From the NCBI RefSeq assembly GCF_014773275.1, contig NZ_JACWMW010000001.1, forward strand, positions 620,001 through 684,000: a stretch of DNA of 64,000 nt, given 5' to 3'. The notes under the pieces are model-generated. The model saw only the letters and a program-made list of their open reading frames with translations. It did not search any database and was not told where the DNA came from. How positions within the stretch are numbered: the stretch's first letter is position 1; every line of letters starts with the position of its first letter. The DNA comes from Mucilaginibacter rigui. GTDB taxonomy: Bacteria; Bacteroidota; Bacteroidia; Sphingobacteriales; Sphingobacteriaceae. Positions 29,963 through 38,207 of this stretch are shown piece after piece. The translations under genes and the position numbers were made by a program.

Positions 29963-30461
29963 AGGTCAGTGATCTTTCTTTAACGGTGTCCCTTACTTTT
30001 TCCAGGCATTTGTATTTCTGTACGGTTACCGAGCGCTCGCCAGCGTAGCCAAATTGTTCGGCGGCTTCTTTCATGGGTAACTTATGGTAGTAAAAAGCAC
30101 TTAATAGTTCCAAGCAACGTTTACCTGCGGTTTCTAAAAATTGTAAAACCTTGTTGTTACAGATCTGCTGTTCCGTTTCATCGGCTTGTTCCCATGTATC
30201 ATCAAGCGGAAAAGTATTGTTTTGCTCCCTGAACTTTTTAAACCACATGTGCTTTGCAATACCTAAAAGGTAGGCTTTACCATCGGCAGTAATTAAACTA
30301 CCGGCAACTGCTTTCTCATAATAAATTACCAAAGCATCCTGGAAAACATCTTTGGCATCGTCAACCGAGCCGCCCATCCTGGCCACATACTTAGCCAGTG
30401 GGGGGAAGGCGCTTTTATAAAGCTCCATCAGTAAGTGTTCCCTGTTAACCGTTTTTACCAT
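29943..30461 (-). CDS. ECF-type RNA polymerase sigma factor
   Basis: 172 residues with the ECF layout: region 2 at about 20-85 (ARMGGSVDDAKDVFQDALVI, then AYLLGIAKHMWFKKFRE) and region 4 at about 105-165 (CLELLSAFYYHKLPMKEAAE, the recognition helix near GYAGERSVTVQKYKCLEKV). Such sigma factors redirect RNA polymerase to a small regulon after release from an anti-sigma factor. It heads an operon with the 89-residue protein and clpP, transcribed away from a set of 123-bp repeats. An autoregulated promoter probably lies in 30462-30560 but was not identified. Confidence 0.88.
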   Translation of the reverse strand: MVKTVNREHLLMELYKSAFPPLAKYVARMGGSVDDAKDVFQDALVIYYEKAVAGSLITADGKAYLLGIAKHMWFKKFREQNNTFPLDDTWEQADETEQQICNNKVLQFLETAGKRCLELLSAFYYHKLPMKEAAEQFGYAGERSVTVQKYKCLEKVRDTVKERSLTYADFIE

Positions 30462-30596
30462 AATACCTGCGTTTAATTATAAGTGCGCGGCTTGGGTGAT
30501 ATATCACCGGGAAATTAGAAAAAAAAATCCACTTGCCATTCTTAACGCAATGAAGGGTCTTTTAGTGAGCTGTGCCTGGCTAAAGAATATTAGTTT

Positions 30597-30718
30597 ACTC
30601 ACCCCGACTACGCTTCGCTGGTCGACCCTCTCTGCTTCGCAAAGAGGGTGCGGATATAGGTTTTACCCTCTTTCCGCTTGCGGAGAGAGGGTCGCGCACG
30701 CAGTGTCGCGGGGTGAGT
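30597..30718 (+). repeat. 123-bp structured repeat, copy 3 (122 bp)
   Basis: Same element as at 28572, with ACTCACCCCG/CGGGGTGAGT ends; it lies upstream of the sigma-factor gene. The preceding bases (TTTTAGTGAGCTGTGCCTGG) match those before copies 1-2. Confidence 0.9.
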
Positions 30719-30804
30719 GATATTGGTGAATAGATGCTTCACTGCGTTCAGCATGACGGGGTGGTATGGTCAGTGAGCTGTTCCTGGCTAAAGAACATTA
30801 GTTT

Positions 30805-30927
30805 ACTCACCCCGACTACGCTTCGCTGGTCGACCCTCTCTGCTGCGCAAAGAGGGTGAGGAGAAGAGTTTTAACCCTCTTTCCGCTTGCGGAGAAAGGG
30901 TCGCGCGCACAGTGTCGCGGGGTGAGT
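30805..30927 (+). repeat. 123-bp structured repeat, copy 4
   Basis: Same orientation. The spacing to copy 5 is exactly 209 bases and includes a shared flank (TCAGTGAGCTGTTCCTGGCT), so the duplicated unit here is about 209 bp. Confidence 0.9.
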
Positions 30928-31013
30928 CACATTGGCGATTAGATGCTTCACTGCGTTCAGCATGACGGGGTGGTATGGTCAGTGAGCTGTTCCTGGCTAA
31001 AGAACATTAGTTT

Positions 31014-31136
31014 ACTCACCCCGACTACGCTTCGCTGGTCGACCCTCTCTGCTGCGCAAAGAGGGTGAGGAGAAGAGTTTTAACCCTCTTTCCGCTTGCG
31101 GAGAGAGGGTCGCGCACGCAGTGTCGCGGGGTGAGT
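31014..31136 (+). repeat. 123-bp structured repeat, copy 5
   Basis: Same orientation as copy 4 and nearly identical. The interval 30462-31203 holds no gene other than these repeats. Confidence 0.9.
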
Positions 31137-31203
31137 CACATTGGCGATTAGATGCTTCACTTCATTCAGCATAACAGGGAGTTTAAAGGGTTGTGGCAAC
31201 AAA

Positions 31204-31229
31204 AAAAGGCTTGCCGAAGCAAGCCTTTT
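31204..31229 (-). terminator. Terminator of the phosphohexomutase gene
   Basis: AAAAGGCTTGC pairs with GCAAGCCTTTT around CGAA, with T runs on the minus-strand exit side, 39 bases past the stop codon. Confidence 0.85.
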
Positions 31230-31268
31230 AAAAATCTATAAATCTGCGGAATCGTATAGATCCCGGTT

Positions 31269-32678
31269 TTATTTCAATAATTCTGCTTTAACAGTATCTA
31301 ATATTTTAATAGACTCGGCAGTAGTTGGGGCCTCGGCGTAAACGCGCAGTACGGGCTCGGTGCCTGATGGACGGATCATTACCCAGGTCTCATCCTCAAA
31401 GAAGAATTTGAAGCCATCCAGATCTTCGGTTCGGGCTACCTTTAAGTTACCAAAGGTGCTGTAACCGCTTTTGCAGTTGCTGATGATCTGTTGTTTCTTC
31501 TCTTCGGTAACATGCAGGTCGTAACGCTCAACAGCAAATTTGCCAACCACATCATAAATTTCCTGTACCAGGTCTTTTAAGCTGCGGCCGCTTTTTGCCA
31601 TAAATTCCCAAATCATTAGGCCTATCCAAACGCCATCGCGCTCGGGGATGTGCCCGTTAACTGCAATACCGCCCGATTCTTCACCACCCACCATAAACGG
31701 TTTGCCGCTGTTCACTATCAGGTCGCAAATGTATTTAAAGCCAATTTTGGTAACGGTGTTGTTTAAGCCGTATGCATCGCAAAGTTTTTGAATTTTGCTG
31801 GTGCAAGAGAAGGTTGAATAGACCTCGCCTTTTTCGCCCTTTACTTTGTACATATAATGTATCAGCAATAAAAGTATATGGTGCGAATCAACAAAGTTTC
31901 CTTCGCCGTCATATAAGCCAATGCGGTCGGCGTCGCCATCGGTAACCAAACCGGCAGCAATTTCCCCTTCAGATAGTTTAATCAGTTGCTCAAACTCCTG
32001 CAGGTTACGCTGTATAGGCTCGGGCGCCTGGCCATCAAAGCTTGGGTTATAATCGGCATGTAAAAAGGTAATATCGGGGAACAGGCGGCGCATAACATTT
32101 TGGCCGGCACCGTACATGGCATCGTAAGCCCACTGCAAACCACTATCGCGGATAGCAGCAATATCAAAGCTGGCTTCGGCATGTTCCACATACATATCCT
32201 CCAGGTCAATATATTCTACCAAACCTTCGGTAACATAATCTGTAACCGATTTAAGCTCCAGGCTGATGGTATCCGGGATCTGTGATTCTACTTTTTCAAT
32301 ATCATCGGGTGTGGCCGGGCCGCCGTAAAACGCTTTTATCTTATATCCGTTGTAGGCGGGCGGGTTATGGCTTGCTGTAATTATAATACCTGCCGATGCT
32401 TGTTTACGCACGGTACCTAACGATATCATGGGCGTAGATATAAACATGTTTTCGGCACGGAAAACCTTAATACCCTGCGATGCAAGCACCGCGGTAGTAA
32501 CATCTGCAAACATTGGCCCTGCAAAACGCGGGTCGCAGCCAACAACAGCCGATGGGTTTTCAAAGTTTTGTTTTAGCCACAATGCGGTTGCATAGGCCAC
32601 TCGTTTTACGTTCTCAACAGTAAAGTCGTCGGCAATGATCGCTCTCCAGCCATCTGTTCCAAATTTTATTTTGCTCAT
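31269..32678 (-). CDS. Phosphoglucomutase/phosphomannomutase
   Basis: 469 residues, a normal alpha-D-phosphohexomutase. It carries the phosphoserine loop TASHNPPAYNGYK (catalytic Ser near residue 98), the Mg2+ loop DGDADRIG near 235, the sugar-binding loop GGEESGG near 320, and the phosphate-binding loop RPSGTEPVLRVY near the C-terminus. It interconverts hexose-1- and hexose-6-phosphates in the cytoplasm, feeding sugar-nucleotide or glycogen pathways; glucose versus mannose preference cannot be settled by eye. It is monocistronic and divergent from aspartokinase. Confidence 0.95.
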   Translation of the reverse strand: MSKIKFGTDGWRAIIADDFTVENVKRVAYATALWLKQNFENPSAVVGCDPRFAGPMFADVTTAVLASQGIKVFRAENMFISTPMISLGTVRKQASAGIIITASHNPPAYNGYKIKAFYGGPATPDDIEKVESQIPDTISLELKSVTDYVTEGLVEYIDLEDMYVEHAEASFDIAAIRDSGLQWAYDAMYGAGQNVMRRLFPDITFLHADYNPSFDGQAPEPIQRNLQEFEQLIKLSEGEIAAGLVTDGDADRIGLYDGEGNFVDSHHILLLLIHYMYKVKGEKGEVYSTFSCTSKIQKLCDAYGLNNTVTKIGFKYICDLIVNSGKPFMVGGEESGGIAVNGHIPERDGVWIGLMIWEFMAKSGRSLKDLVQEIYDVVGKFAVERYDLHVTEEKKQQIISNCKSGYSTFGNLKVARTEDLDGFKFFFEDETWVMIRPSGTEPVLRVYAEAPTTAESIKILDTVKAELLK

Positions 32679-32766
32679 TTTAGATATAAGTGGTTTAAAA
32701 TCCTATTTTTAGCGCCTCAATATTCATACAAGAATATTAATGTTTTATGGTAAACGGAAACAAATA

Positions 32767-34077
32767 ATGAAAGTTTTAAAATTTGGCGGAACATCGGTTG
32801 GTAGTGCCGCCCGTATGCAGAAGCTGCTGGATATAATTAACCCCCAAGAGCGGCAAATAGTGGTGCTGTCGGCCATGTCGGGCACTACCAATAATTTAGT
32901 TGAAATAGGCCAGGCCTACCTTACAAATGATAAGGCAAAGGCAGCAAATTTAATTGCCATACTAAAGGATAAGTACGAGGCTGTTATAAAAGAGCTTTTA
33001 AAGAAACCCGAGACTTTGGAGCAGGGTAAGGAAGTAATTGATTATCATTTTAGATTATTGAGCAGTTTTGCCAACGATCTGTTTACCCCCATAGAAGATA
33101 AAATTATATTAGCGCAGGGCGAGTTACTATCAACCACCCTGTACCATATTTATTTAAAAGAGATAGGTGTACCATCGGTTTTATTACCGGCGCTTGAGTT
33201 TATGAAAACCGACGAGGATAACGAGCCGGTTGTAGAGCACATCACTACCGAGCTTACCCCTTTGCTGGATAAACACCCCGATGTGAACCTGTTTATTACA
33301 CAGGGCTTTATTTGCCGTAATGCATTTGGCGAAATAGACAACCTGCGCCGCGGTGGCAGCGATTATACCGCATCACTGATAGGAGCGGGCATACGCAGCG
33401 AAGAGGTGCAGATATGGACCGATATTGACGGCATGCATAATAACGACCCACGTATTGTAAGCAATACCAAACCCATAGCCCAGCTATCATTTGATGAAGC
33501 CGCCGAGCTTGCTTACTTTGGCGCCAAAATTTTGCACCCGCAAAGCGTATTCCCGGCGCAAAAATATAAAATACCGGTGCGTTTGCTGAACACGATGGAT
33601 CCGCAGGCGCCGGGTACACTGATCACCAATACCAGCGAGAAGGACAGGATAAAATCTATAGCGGCTAAGGATGGTATCACTGCTATTAAGATACAAAGCA
33701 GCCGTATGCTGCTGGCGCATGGTTTTTTACGCCGCGTGTTTGAGGTGTTTGAGCGTTACCGCACGTCTATAGATATGATCACCACATCAGAGGTTGCCGT
33801 ATCGTTAACTATTGATGATACCACTTACCTGGGCGAGATAACCGCAGAACTGGCCGCATTTGGTTCGGTTGATATTGATGTGAACCACACCATTATTTGC
33901 GTGGTTGGCGATTTTGGCGCCGAAAAACATGGCTATGCAGCCCGCGTTTTGGAGGCTATAAAACATGTGCCGGTAAGGATGATATCATACGGTGGCAGCG
34001 ACCACAACATGTCTGTACTGGTAAAAACAGAAGATAAGGTAGAGGTATTGAGAAGCCTGCATAGCAGGTTATTTTAA
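32767..34077 (+). CDS. Aspartate kinase (monofunctional)
   Basis: Catalyses ATP-dependent phosphorylation of aspartate, the first step to lysine, threonine and methionine. I choose the ATG at 32767 (MKVLKFGGTSVGSAARM), giving 436 residues, because family members begin with KFGGTSV; an in-frame ATG at 32740 would add nine unrelated residues. Motifs: RRGGSDYTASL, WTDIDGMHNNDPRIV, and two ACT domains at about 290-436 for feedback binding. The neighbour downstream is lysA (199 bases away), so both serve the aspartate pathway, though a long hairpin separates them. Confidence 0.95.
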   Translation: MKVLKFGGTSVGSAARMQKLLDIINPQERQIVVLSAMSGTTNNLVEIGQAYLTNDKAKAANLIAILKDKYEAVIKELLKKPETLEQGKEVIDYHFRLLSSFANDLFTPIEDKIILAQGELLSTTLYHIYLKEIGVPSVLLPALEFMKTDEDNEPVVEHITTELTPLLDKHPDVNLFITQGFICRNAFGEIDNLRRGGSDYTASLIGAGIRSEEVQIWTDIDGMHNNDPRIVSNTKPIAQLSFDEAAELAYFGAKILHPQSVFPAQKYKIPVRLLNTMDPQAPGTLITNTSEKDRIKSIAAKDGITAIKIQSSRMLLAHGFLRRVFEVFERYRTSIDMITTSEVAVSLTIDDTTYLGEITAELAAFGSVDIDVNHTIICVVGDFGAEKHGYAARVLEAIKHVPVRMISYGGSDHNMSVLVKTEDKVEVLRSLHSRLF

Positions 34078-34131
34078 TTTACGATTTTAGAATTACGATT
34101 TTAGATTTCGCCTCAAACATAATAACCGCGC

Positions 34132-34224
34132 GTCATTGCGAGCGTAGCGTGGCAATCTTCGATAGAAAAGTAGGCGACAAGCATGTCGAAGATTGCCACG
34201 TCGCTATCGCTCCTCGCAATGACG
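34132..34224. repeat. Long intergenic inverted repeat between aspartokinase and lysA
   Basis: CGTCATTGCGAG at the left mirrors CTCGCAATGACG at the right, and GTGGCAATCTTCGA mirrors TCGAAGATTGCCAC further in. The family of TCATTGCGAG palindromes is a common dispersed element in Bacteroidota genomes. Short simple repeats (ACGATTTTAGA, TTTTGACTTTTGA) flank it at 34080-34110 and 34232-34272. Confidence 0.8.
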
Positions 34225-34276
34225 GCTTTTAGATAGTCAATTTTGACTTTTGACTTTTTAATTTTGACTTTTAAAG

Positions 34277-35467
34277 ATGTTCAACAACAATACGATACAA
34301 CGCTTTAACGATACAGAAACCCCATTTTATTATTACGATATGGGTGTTTTACGCAATACTTTGGATGCCTGCAGGGATGCATCATCAAAATACGGTTTCC
34401 ATGTGCATTACGCCATGAAGGCCAACTTTAACCCAAAGGTTATCGATATGATCCAGTCTTTCGGTTTCGGGGCCGATTGCGTAAGCGGTAACGAAGTAAA
34501 GGCAGCAGTGGAGCATGGCTTTGATAAAGGTAAGGTGGTTTTTGCAGGCGTAGGGAAATCTGACAAGGAAATTAACCTGGCGCTTGATGCCGATATTTTT
34601 TGTTTTAATGTAGAGTCGGTACAGGAACTGGAGATCATTAATGAGCTGGCGAAAGCCAAAAACAAAGTTGCCGGTATAGCTATACGTATTAACCCCAATG
34701 TTGATGCGCACACGCACCACTTTATCACCACGGGGCTGGATGAGAATAAATTTGGAATAAATGCCTGGCAGTTAAATGATGTAGCCGAAACGCTGCGTAA
34801 GTGCCATAACCTTAAATTTTTAGGCATCCACTTTCATATCGGTTCGCAAATTACCGATATGGAGGTTTACCGTAACCTGTGTACCCGCATTAACGAAATG
34901 CAGGATTGGTTTGAAGACCACGGCTTCGCTATAAAAATATTAAATACGGGCGGTGGCCTCGGTGTTGATTATTATAACCCCGATACCAACGGTCTTGCCG
35001 ATTTTGAAAGTTATTTTAAAGTGTTCAGCAAATTTTTGAACGTTAAACCCGGCCAGGAAGTGCATTTTGAACTTGGCCGAGCTATGGTTGCGCAGTCGGC
35101 CTCGCTGATCTCAAGAGTGCTGTATGTAAAGAACGGCCAGAAAAAGAATTTCCTGATATTGGATGCGGGTATGACGGAGCTGATGCGCCCGATGTTGTAC
35201 CAGGCGTATCATTCGATCCAGAATTTGAGTCAGGAGTCAAGAATCAAGAATCAAGACAAATCCGAAATTGAACATTCGAAATCTGAAATAAAATACGACG
35301 TAGTAGGCCCGATATGTGAAAGCACGGACTGTTTCCGGAAGGATGTTGATTTGCCGCAATCGTACCGTGGCGACCTGATAGCCATACGCACTGCAGGCGC
35401 TTACGGCGAGGTAATGGCATCGAACTATAACCTGCGGGACCAGGTGCAAAGTGTATACTCTGAATAA
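34277..35467 (+). CDS. lysA: Diaminopimelate decarboxylase with an in-frame filler insert
   Basis: LysA decarboxylates meso-diaminopimelate to lysine with PLP. The 396-residue protein has the PLP lysine in HYAMKANFNP (residues about 37-46), FHIGSQI, the phosphate-binding NTGGGLGVDY, ELGRAMVAQSASL, CESTDCF (active-site Cys donated to the partner subunit) and YGEVMASNYN. Between LYQAYHSIQN and YDVVGPICE lies an extra stretch of about 20 polar residues (SQESRIKNQDKSEIEHSKSE). Its DNA matches intergenic repeat words found elsewhere in this window, so a repeat seems to have entered the gene without breaking the frame. The surface loop position makes an active enzyme likely. Confidence 0.95.
   Translation: MFNNNTIQRFNDTETPFYYYDMGVLRNTLDACRDASSKYGFHVHYAMKANFNPKVIDMIQSFGFGADCVSGNEVKAAVEHGFDKGKVVFAGVGKSDKEINLALDADIFCFNVESVQELEIINELAKAKNKVAGIAIRINPNVDAHTHHFITTGLDENKFGINAWQLNDVAETLRKCHNLKFLGIHFHIGSQITDMEVYRNLCTRINEMQDWFEDHGFAIKILNTGGGLGVDYYNPDTNGLADFESYFKVFSKFLNVKPGQEVHFELGRAMVAQSASLISRVLYVKNGQKKNFLILDAGMTELMRPMLYQAYHSIQNLSQESRIKNQDKSEIEHSKSEIKYDVVGPICESTDCFRKDVDLPQSYRGDLIAIRTAGAYGEVMASNYNLRDQVQSVYSE
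35228..35291 (+). repeat. Intergenic-type simple repeat inserted inside lysA
   Basis: The words GTCAAGAATCAAGAATCAAG and GAAATCTGAAAT match intergenic filler such as that at 4785-4815 and 4866-4905 (reverse strand). The segment keeps the reading frame. Confidence 0.7.
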
Positions 35468-35806
35468 GATAAGGATAATAAAAAACCGTTAACCGGTACA
35501 ATACGTATATAATTTTAATTTCCCCCTAATTATAAGGCGCTTGCCCTATATATAATGCGGCTAGGTAATTATTATAACGAATGTGGTTATACGTTGTATT
35601 AAGGTATTTAGCAAAACCCCGTAGTTAACTCCATCGGGGTTTTTTAGGTTATAATGGCCGGCTACAAACCATGCAGCTATAATTTACGTATTTAAATAAC
35701 CCTTGCTGAAATAATACTTAACCTTTTTAAACATTTATTAAACTTAAGTGTATAATTAATAGCCAGTTAAGGCTAAAAAAATAATATTTCAACTATCTAC
35801 CTTTGT
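35468..35806 (+). other. Intergenic region between lysA and the GAF-PAS gene
   Basis: No gene. AAAACCCCG at 35613-35621 pairs with CGGGGTTTT at 35634-35642, followed by further T residues, and should terminate lysA. A TACCTTTG sequence at 35798-35805, close to the next start, resembles the Bacteroidota -7 box but has no TTG at the right distance. Confidence 0.6.
35613..35646 (+). terminator. Terminator downstream of lysA
   Basis: A 9-bp stem AAAACCCCG/CGGGGTTTT around a 12-base loop followed by a T run. Confidence 0.75.
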
Positions 35807-36949
35807 ATGAATAAATATACCGAGCAACAACGCCTTTCAGCTGTAAACAGGTTTATGCATCTTGATGCCGGTATTGTTAAAGACTTGAATGAAATTGTTG
35901 CCCTGGTAGCCGAAATATGCCAAACCCCTGTGGCCCTGGTTACCTTGCTTGATAAAGATACCCAATGGTTTAAAGCATCAGTTGGTACCGAAATTGAATG
36001 CACCCCACGCAGTGTAGCTTTCTGCAACCTTACTATCCAACAGTCAGACGTGAATATTATAAATGATCTGTCGGCCGACCCATTACATTGCAATAACCCA
36101 CTGGTAACCGGCAAGCCATACGTGCGTTTTTATGCAGGCGCGCCTTTAATAACAAAAGATGGCTTTGCCATTGGTAGTTTATGTGTGATTGGTATGAAAC
36201 CCGGCGAATTAAAAGCACACCAGCAAAAAGCGCTGCAGGTAATGGCTAAGCAGGTGGTAAACCTGATAGAGCTGAACTGGAGCCTGAATACACTGGCTAA
36301 ACAACGTGCAAAAGAGCAGGAGCATGCTGCGGCTATTGGCGAATCGGAATTAAAGCTGAAGGCTATTTTTGATAGCTCGAATGATACCCATATACTGGCA
36401 GGCCGTAATTTTGAAGTACTGGCGTTTAACAGGTCGGCCGCGGGTTTTGTGAAAAACGCTTACGGCCATAAATTAACCGAAGGCGATAATTTACTTAACT
36501 TTACCGAACCCGGTATACTGCCACAGTTTAAAAAGTACTTTAACATAGCGCTAACTGGCCGGTCAATAAAGCGCGAGTGGCTTTTAATGCAGGGTACTCC
36601 ATTCGCCTGCTGGAAGGTAACCACCTTTTTACCAGTGCGTAACAGTATAGGTGATGTGATTGGGGTGGCACTTAACTCTACCGATATTACCCACCATAAA
36701 AAGCAGGAAGCCTATATCAATATACAAAATGAAGCTCTTAACCGTATTGCCATTATCCAGTCGCATGAGTTGCGCAGGCCGGTAGCATCATTATTGGGTA
36801 TTATGGACCTTATTAAAATGGAGAATATAAACTTTAGCTATTTTGATATGATGGAGCTGACAGTTAACGAACTGGACGAGAAGATCCGCAGTATTGTAAA
36901 AGATTCTGAGAATACCCTGCATGGCCGCCATCTGGCAGTTGTAGCGTAA
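35807..36949 (+). CDS. GAF-PAS sensor protein with a kinase H-box but no ATPase domain
   Basis: 380 residues, no membrane segment. A GAF domain covers about 20-165 (RFMHLDAGIVKDLNEIVALV, VTLLDKDTQWFKASVG), and a PAS domain about 180-300 (IFDSSNDTHILAGRNFEVLA, GDVIGVALNSTDITHHKKQE). Residues about 303-370 look like a histidine-kinase dimerisation helix pair with IAIIQSHELRRPVASLLGI, where His is the expected phosphoacceptor. The protein then ends; the HATPase domain is absent, and the sequence after the stop codes for nothing similar. It could be an acceptor phosphorylated by another kinase, or a truncated kinase. Confidence 0.85.
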   Translation: MNKYTEQQRLSAVNRFMHLDAGIVKDLNEIVALVAEICQTPVALVTLLDKDTQWFKASVGTEIECTPRSVAFCNLTIQQSDVNIINDLSADPLHCNNPLVTGKPYVRFYAGAPLITKDGFAIGSLCVIGMKPGELKAHQQKALQVMAKQVVNLIELNWSLNTLAKQRAKEQEHAAAIGESELKLKAIFDSSNDTHILAGRNFEVLAFNRSAAGFVKNAYGHKLTEGDNLLNFTEPGILPQFKKYFNIALTGRSIKREWLLMQGTPFACWKVTTFLPVRNSIGDVIGVALNSTDITHHKKQEAYINIQNEALNRIAIIQSHELRRPVASLLGIMDLIKMENINFSYFDMMELTVNELDEKIRSIVKDSENTLHGRHLAVVA

Positions 36950-37047
36950 TAAATCCCGTTTTTTAATATACAACCCGCTGCATTTATAGCGCTTTTGCAC
37001 TATTGTGGATAATTATGCATACCTTGCGCACTTTAATAATTAATATA

Positions 37048-37242
37048 ATGCAAAAAGAAGGAACAGTAAAATTTTTCAATGAAACAAAAGGATTTGGTTT
37101 TATTACCCCAGATGGTGGTGGTGCCGATGTATTTGTTCATTCAACAGGTCTGATCGACGAAATCCGTGAAAACGATAAAGTTGAGTTCGAAGTAGAAAAC
37201 GGAAGAAAAGGCTTAAACGCAGTAAACGTAAAGGTTGTTTAA
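37048..37242 (+). CDS. Cold shock protein (CspA family)
   Basis: The 64-residue protein is a single cold-shock OB domain: [15 protein letters not shown] (RNP1) and DVFVHSTGL (RNP2). It binds single-stranded RNA/DNA and acts as an RNA chaperone. I start it at the ATG at 37048 ([10 protein letters not shown]), as in the family, rather than at the in-frame GTG/ATG 45 bases upstream. It is monocistronic with a terminator 30 bases downstream. Confidence 0.95.
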   Translation: MQKEGTVKFFNETKGFGFITPDGGGADVFVHSTGLIDEIRENDKVEFEVENGRKGLNAVNVKVV

Positions 37243-37271
37243 TTATATATTAATCCACTAAATGTTACAGA

Positions 37272-37305
37272 AAGCATCTGCCCCACAAAGGCGGATGTTT
37301 TTTTT
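37272..37305 (+). terminator. Terminator of the cold shock gene
   Basis: GCATCTGCC pairs with GGCGGATGT (one G-U) around CCACAAA, followed by ten Ts. Confidence 0.8.
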
Positions 37306-37347
37306 TGAACTAACTGCCATGGCGAACCGGTTGAGAATTGGCCTGTC

Positions 37348-37372
37348 GTTTAGATCTTCTACAAGCTCAGAC
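37348..37372. repeat. Solitary degenerate copy of the TTCGACAAGCTCAG repeat
   Basis: GTTTAGATCTTCTACAAGCT, continuing CAGAC, matches the GTTTAGGTCTTCGACAAGCT phrase of the array at 52.7-53.8 kb with two changes. The matching right half is absent. Confidence 0.6.
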
Positions 37373-37394
37373 GTACACTCACATTCACTACCTG

Positions 37395-37637
37395 TTATTC
37401 ATTCCCGCTTAGCCAAAAGGCTACCGAGGCCACGGCGATGATCATGAATATCAATACGATCAAAAAATCTAATACGCGCCGAAGTATCCGGTCAATTAAA
37501 TTTTCTTTCCTGTTTATATAAGGCAATAGTTGGTATTTAAGTACAATGAGTATACCTGCCAGTACAATTGTTACCAGATAGAACATTTTACGAAAATGTA
37601 CAGACCGGGTAGAGCCTATAAGCGAAGTGATATCCAT
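37395..37637 (-). CDS. Small two-helix membrane protein
   Basis: 80 residues with two hydrophobic segments (MFYLVTIVLAGILIVL at about 18-33 and FLIVLIFMIIAVASVAFWL at about 58-76) separated by a basic loop (INRKENLIDRILRRV). I do not recognise a family. It sits alone on the minus strand between cspA and the YtxH gene. A coding role is supported by the helix spacing and charge pattern only. Confidence 0.6.
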   Translation of the reverse strand: MDITSLIGSTRSVHFRKMFYLVTIVLAGILIVLKYQLLPYINRKENLIDRILRRVLDFLIVLIFMIIAVASVAFWLSGNE

Positions 37638-37791
37638 AACTCCTTAAACAGTAAAGCGCATGCTTTGTGTGATGCATACCTCCGTGTCACAATAAAACAT
37701 TAGCATATTAAACTTATTATGAACTTTTTTAAACAGAGCGGTATGGTATTTGTTACTTAAGTACAAAATCATCTACCAAAAAGTAAAGAAT

Positions 37792-38157
37792 ATGAAAGAT
37801 CAAGCAAAAATTATAGCAGCACTTTTAGTGGGTGCTGCAGCGGGCGCCGCATTGGGTTTATTATTAGCCCCCGAAAAAGGTGAAGAACTAAGAGGCGATA
37901 TTGCTGATTACGTAAATGACCTTGTTGATAAAGCAAAAAATAAAGCGCAATCTACTGCCGATAACATTAAAGAATATGGCAGCCATGCGGTTGATTCGGT
38001 GAAATCAAAGTTTAGCGGAGCCGTTAGTGATGCCGACGATGCTATTGACAGTGCAAAAGCAAGAGCTACCAATTACGCCGAAAACGGTGTTGACAGCGCA
38101 AAATCAAAAGTAAAAAGTACCGCTAACGACTGGAACAACTCTATCCAGAACGCATAA
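37792..38157 (+). CDS. YtxH-domain stress-type protein
   Basis: 121 residues from the ATG at 37792; the longer frame starting at 37750 would hide the typical start. It opens with a glycine-rich membrane helix typical of YtxH (LVGAAAGAALGLLLAPEKGE, residues 11-30) and continues as a long amphipathic Ala/Lys/Asp helix with repeats like VDSAKSKVKSTA and IDSAKARATNYA, similar to LEA-like proteins. Such proteins are induced by general stress in other bacteria; the exact role is unknown. A strong terminator follows. Confidence 0.88.
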   Translation: MKDQAKIIAALLVGAAAGAALGLLLAPEKGEELRGDIADYVNDLVDKAKNKAQSTADNIKEYGSHAVDSVKSKFSGAVSDADDAIDSAKARATNYAENGVDSAKSKVKSTANDWNNSIQNA

Positions 38158-38178
38158 GGTATTTAACATAACATGTGT

Positions 38179-38207
38179 AAAGCCCGGCTAATTAGCCGGG
38201 CTTTTTT
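38179..38207 (+). terminator. Terminator of the YtxH gene
   Basis: A perfect palindrome, AAAGCCCGGCTA followed by its complement, and a T run. Confidence 0.9.
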
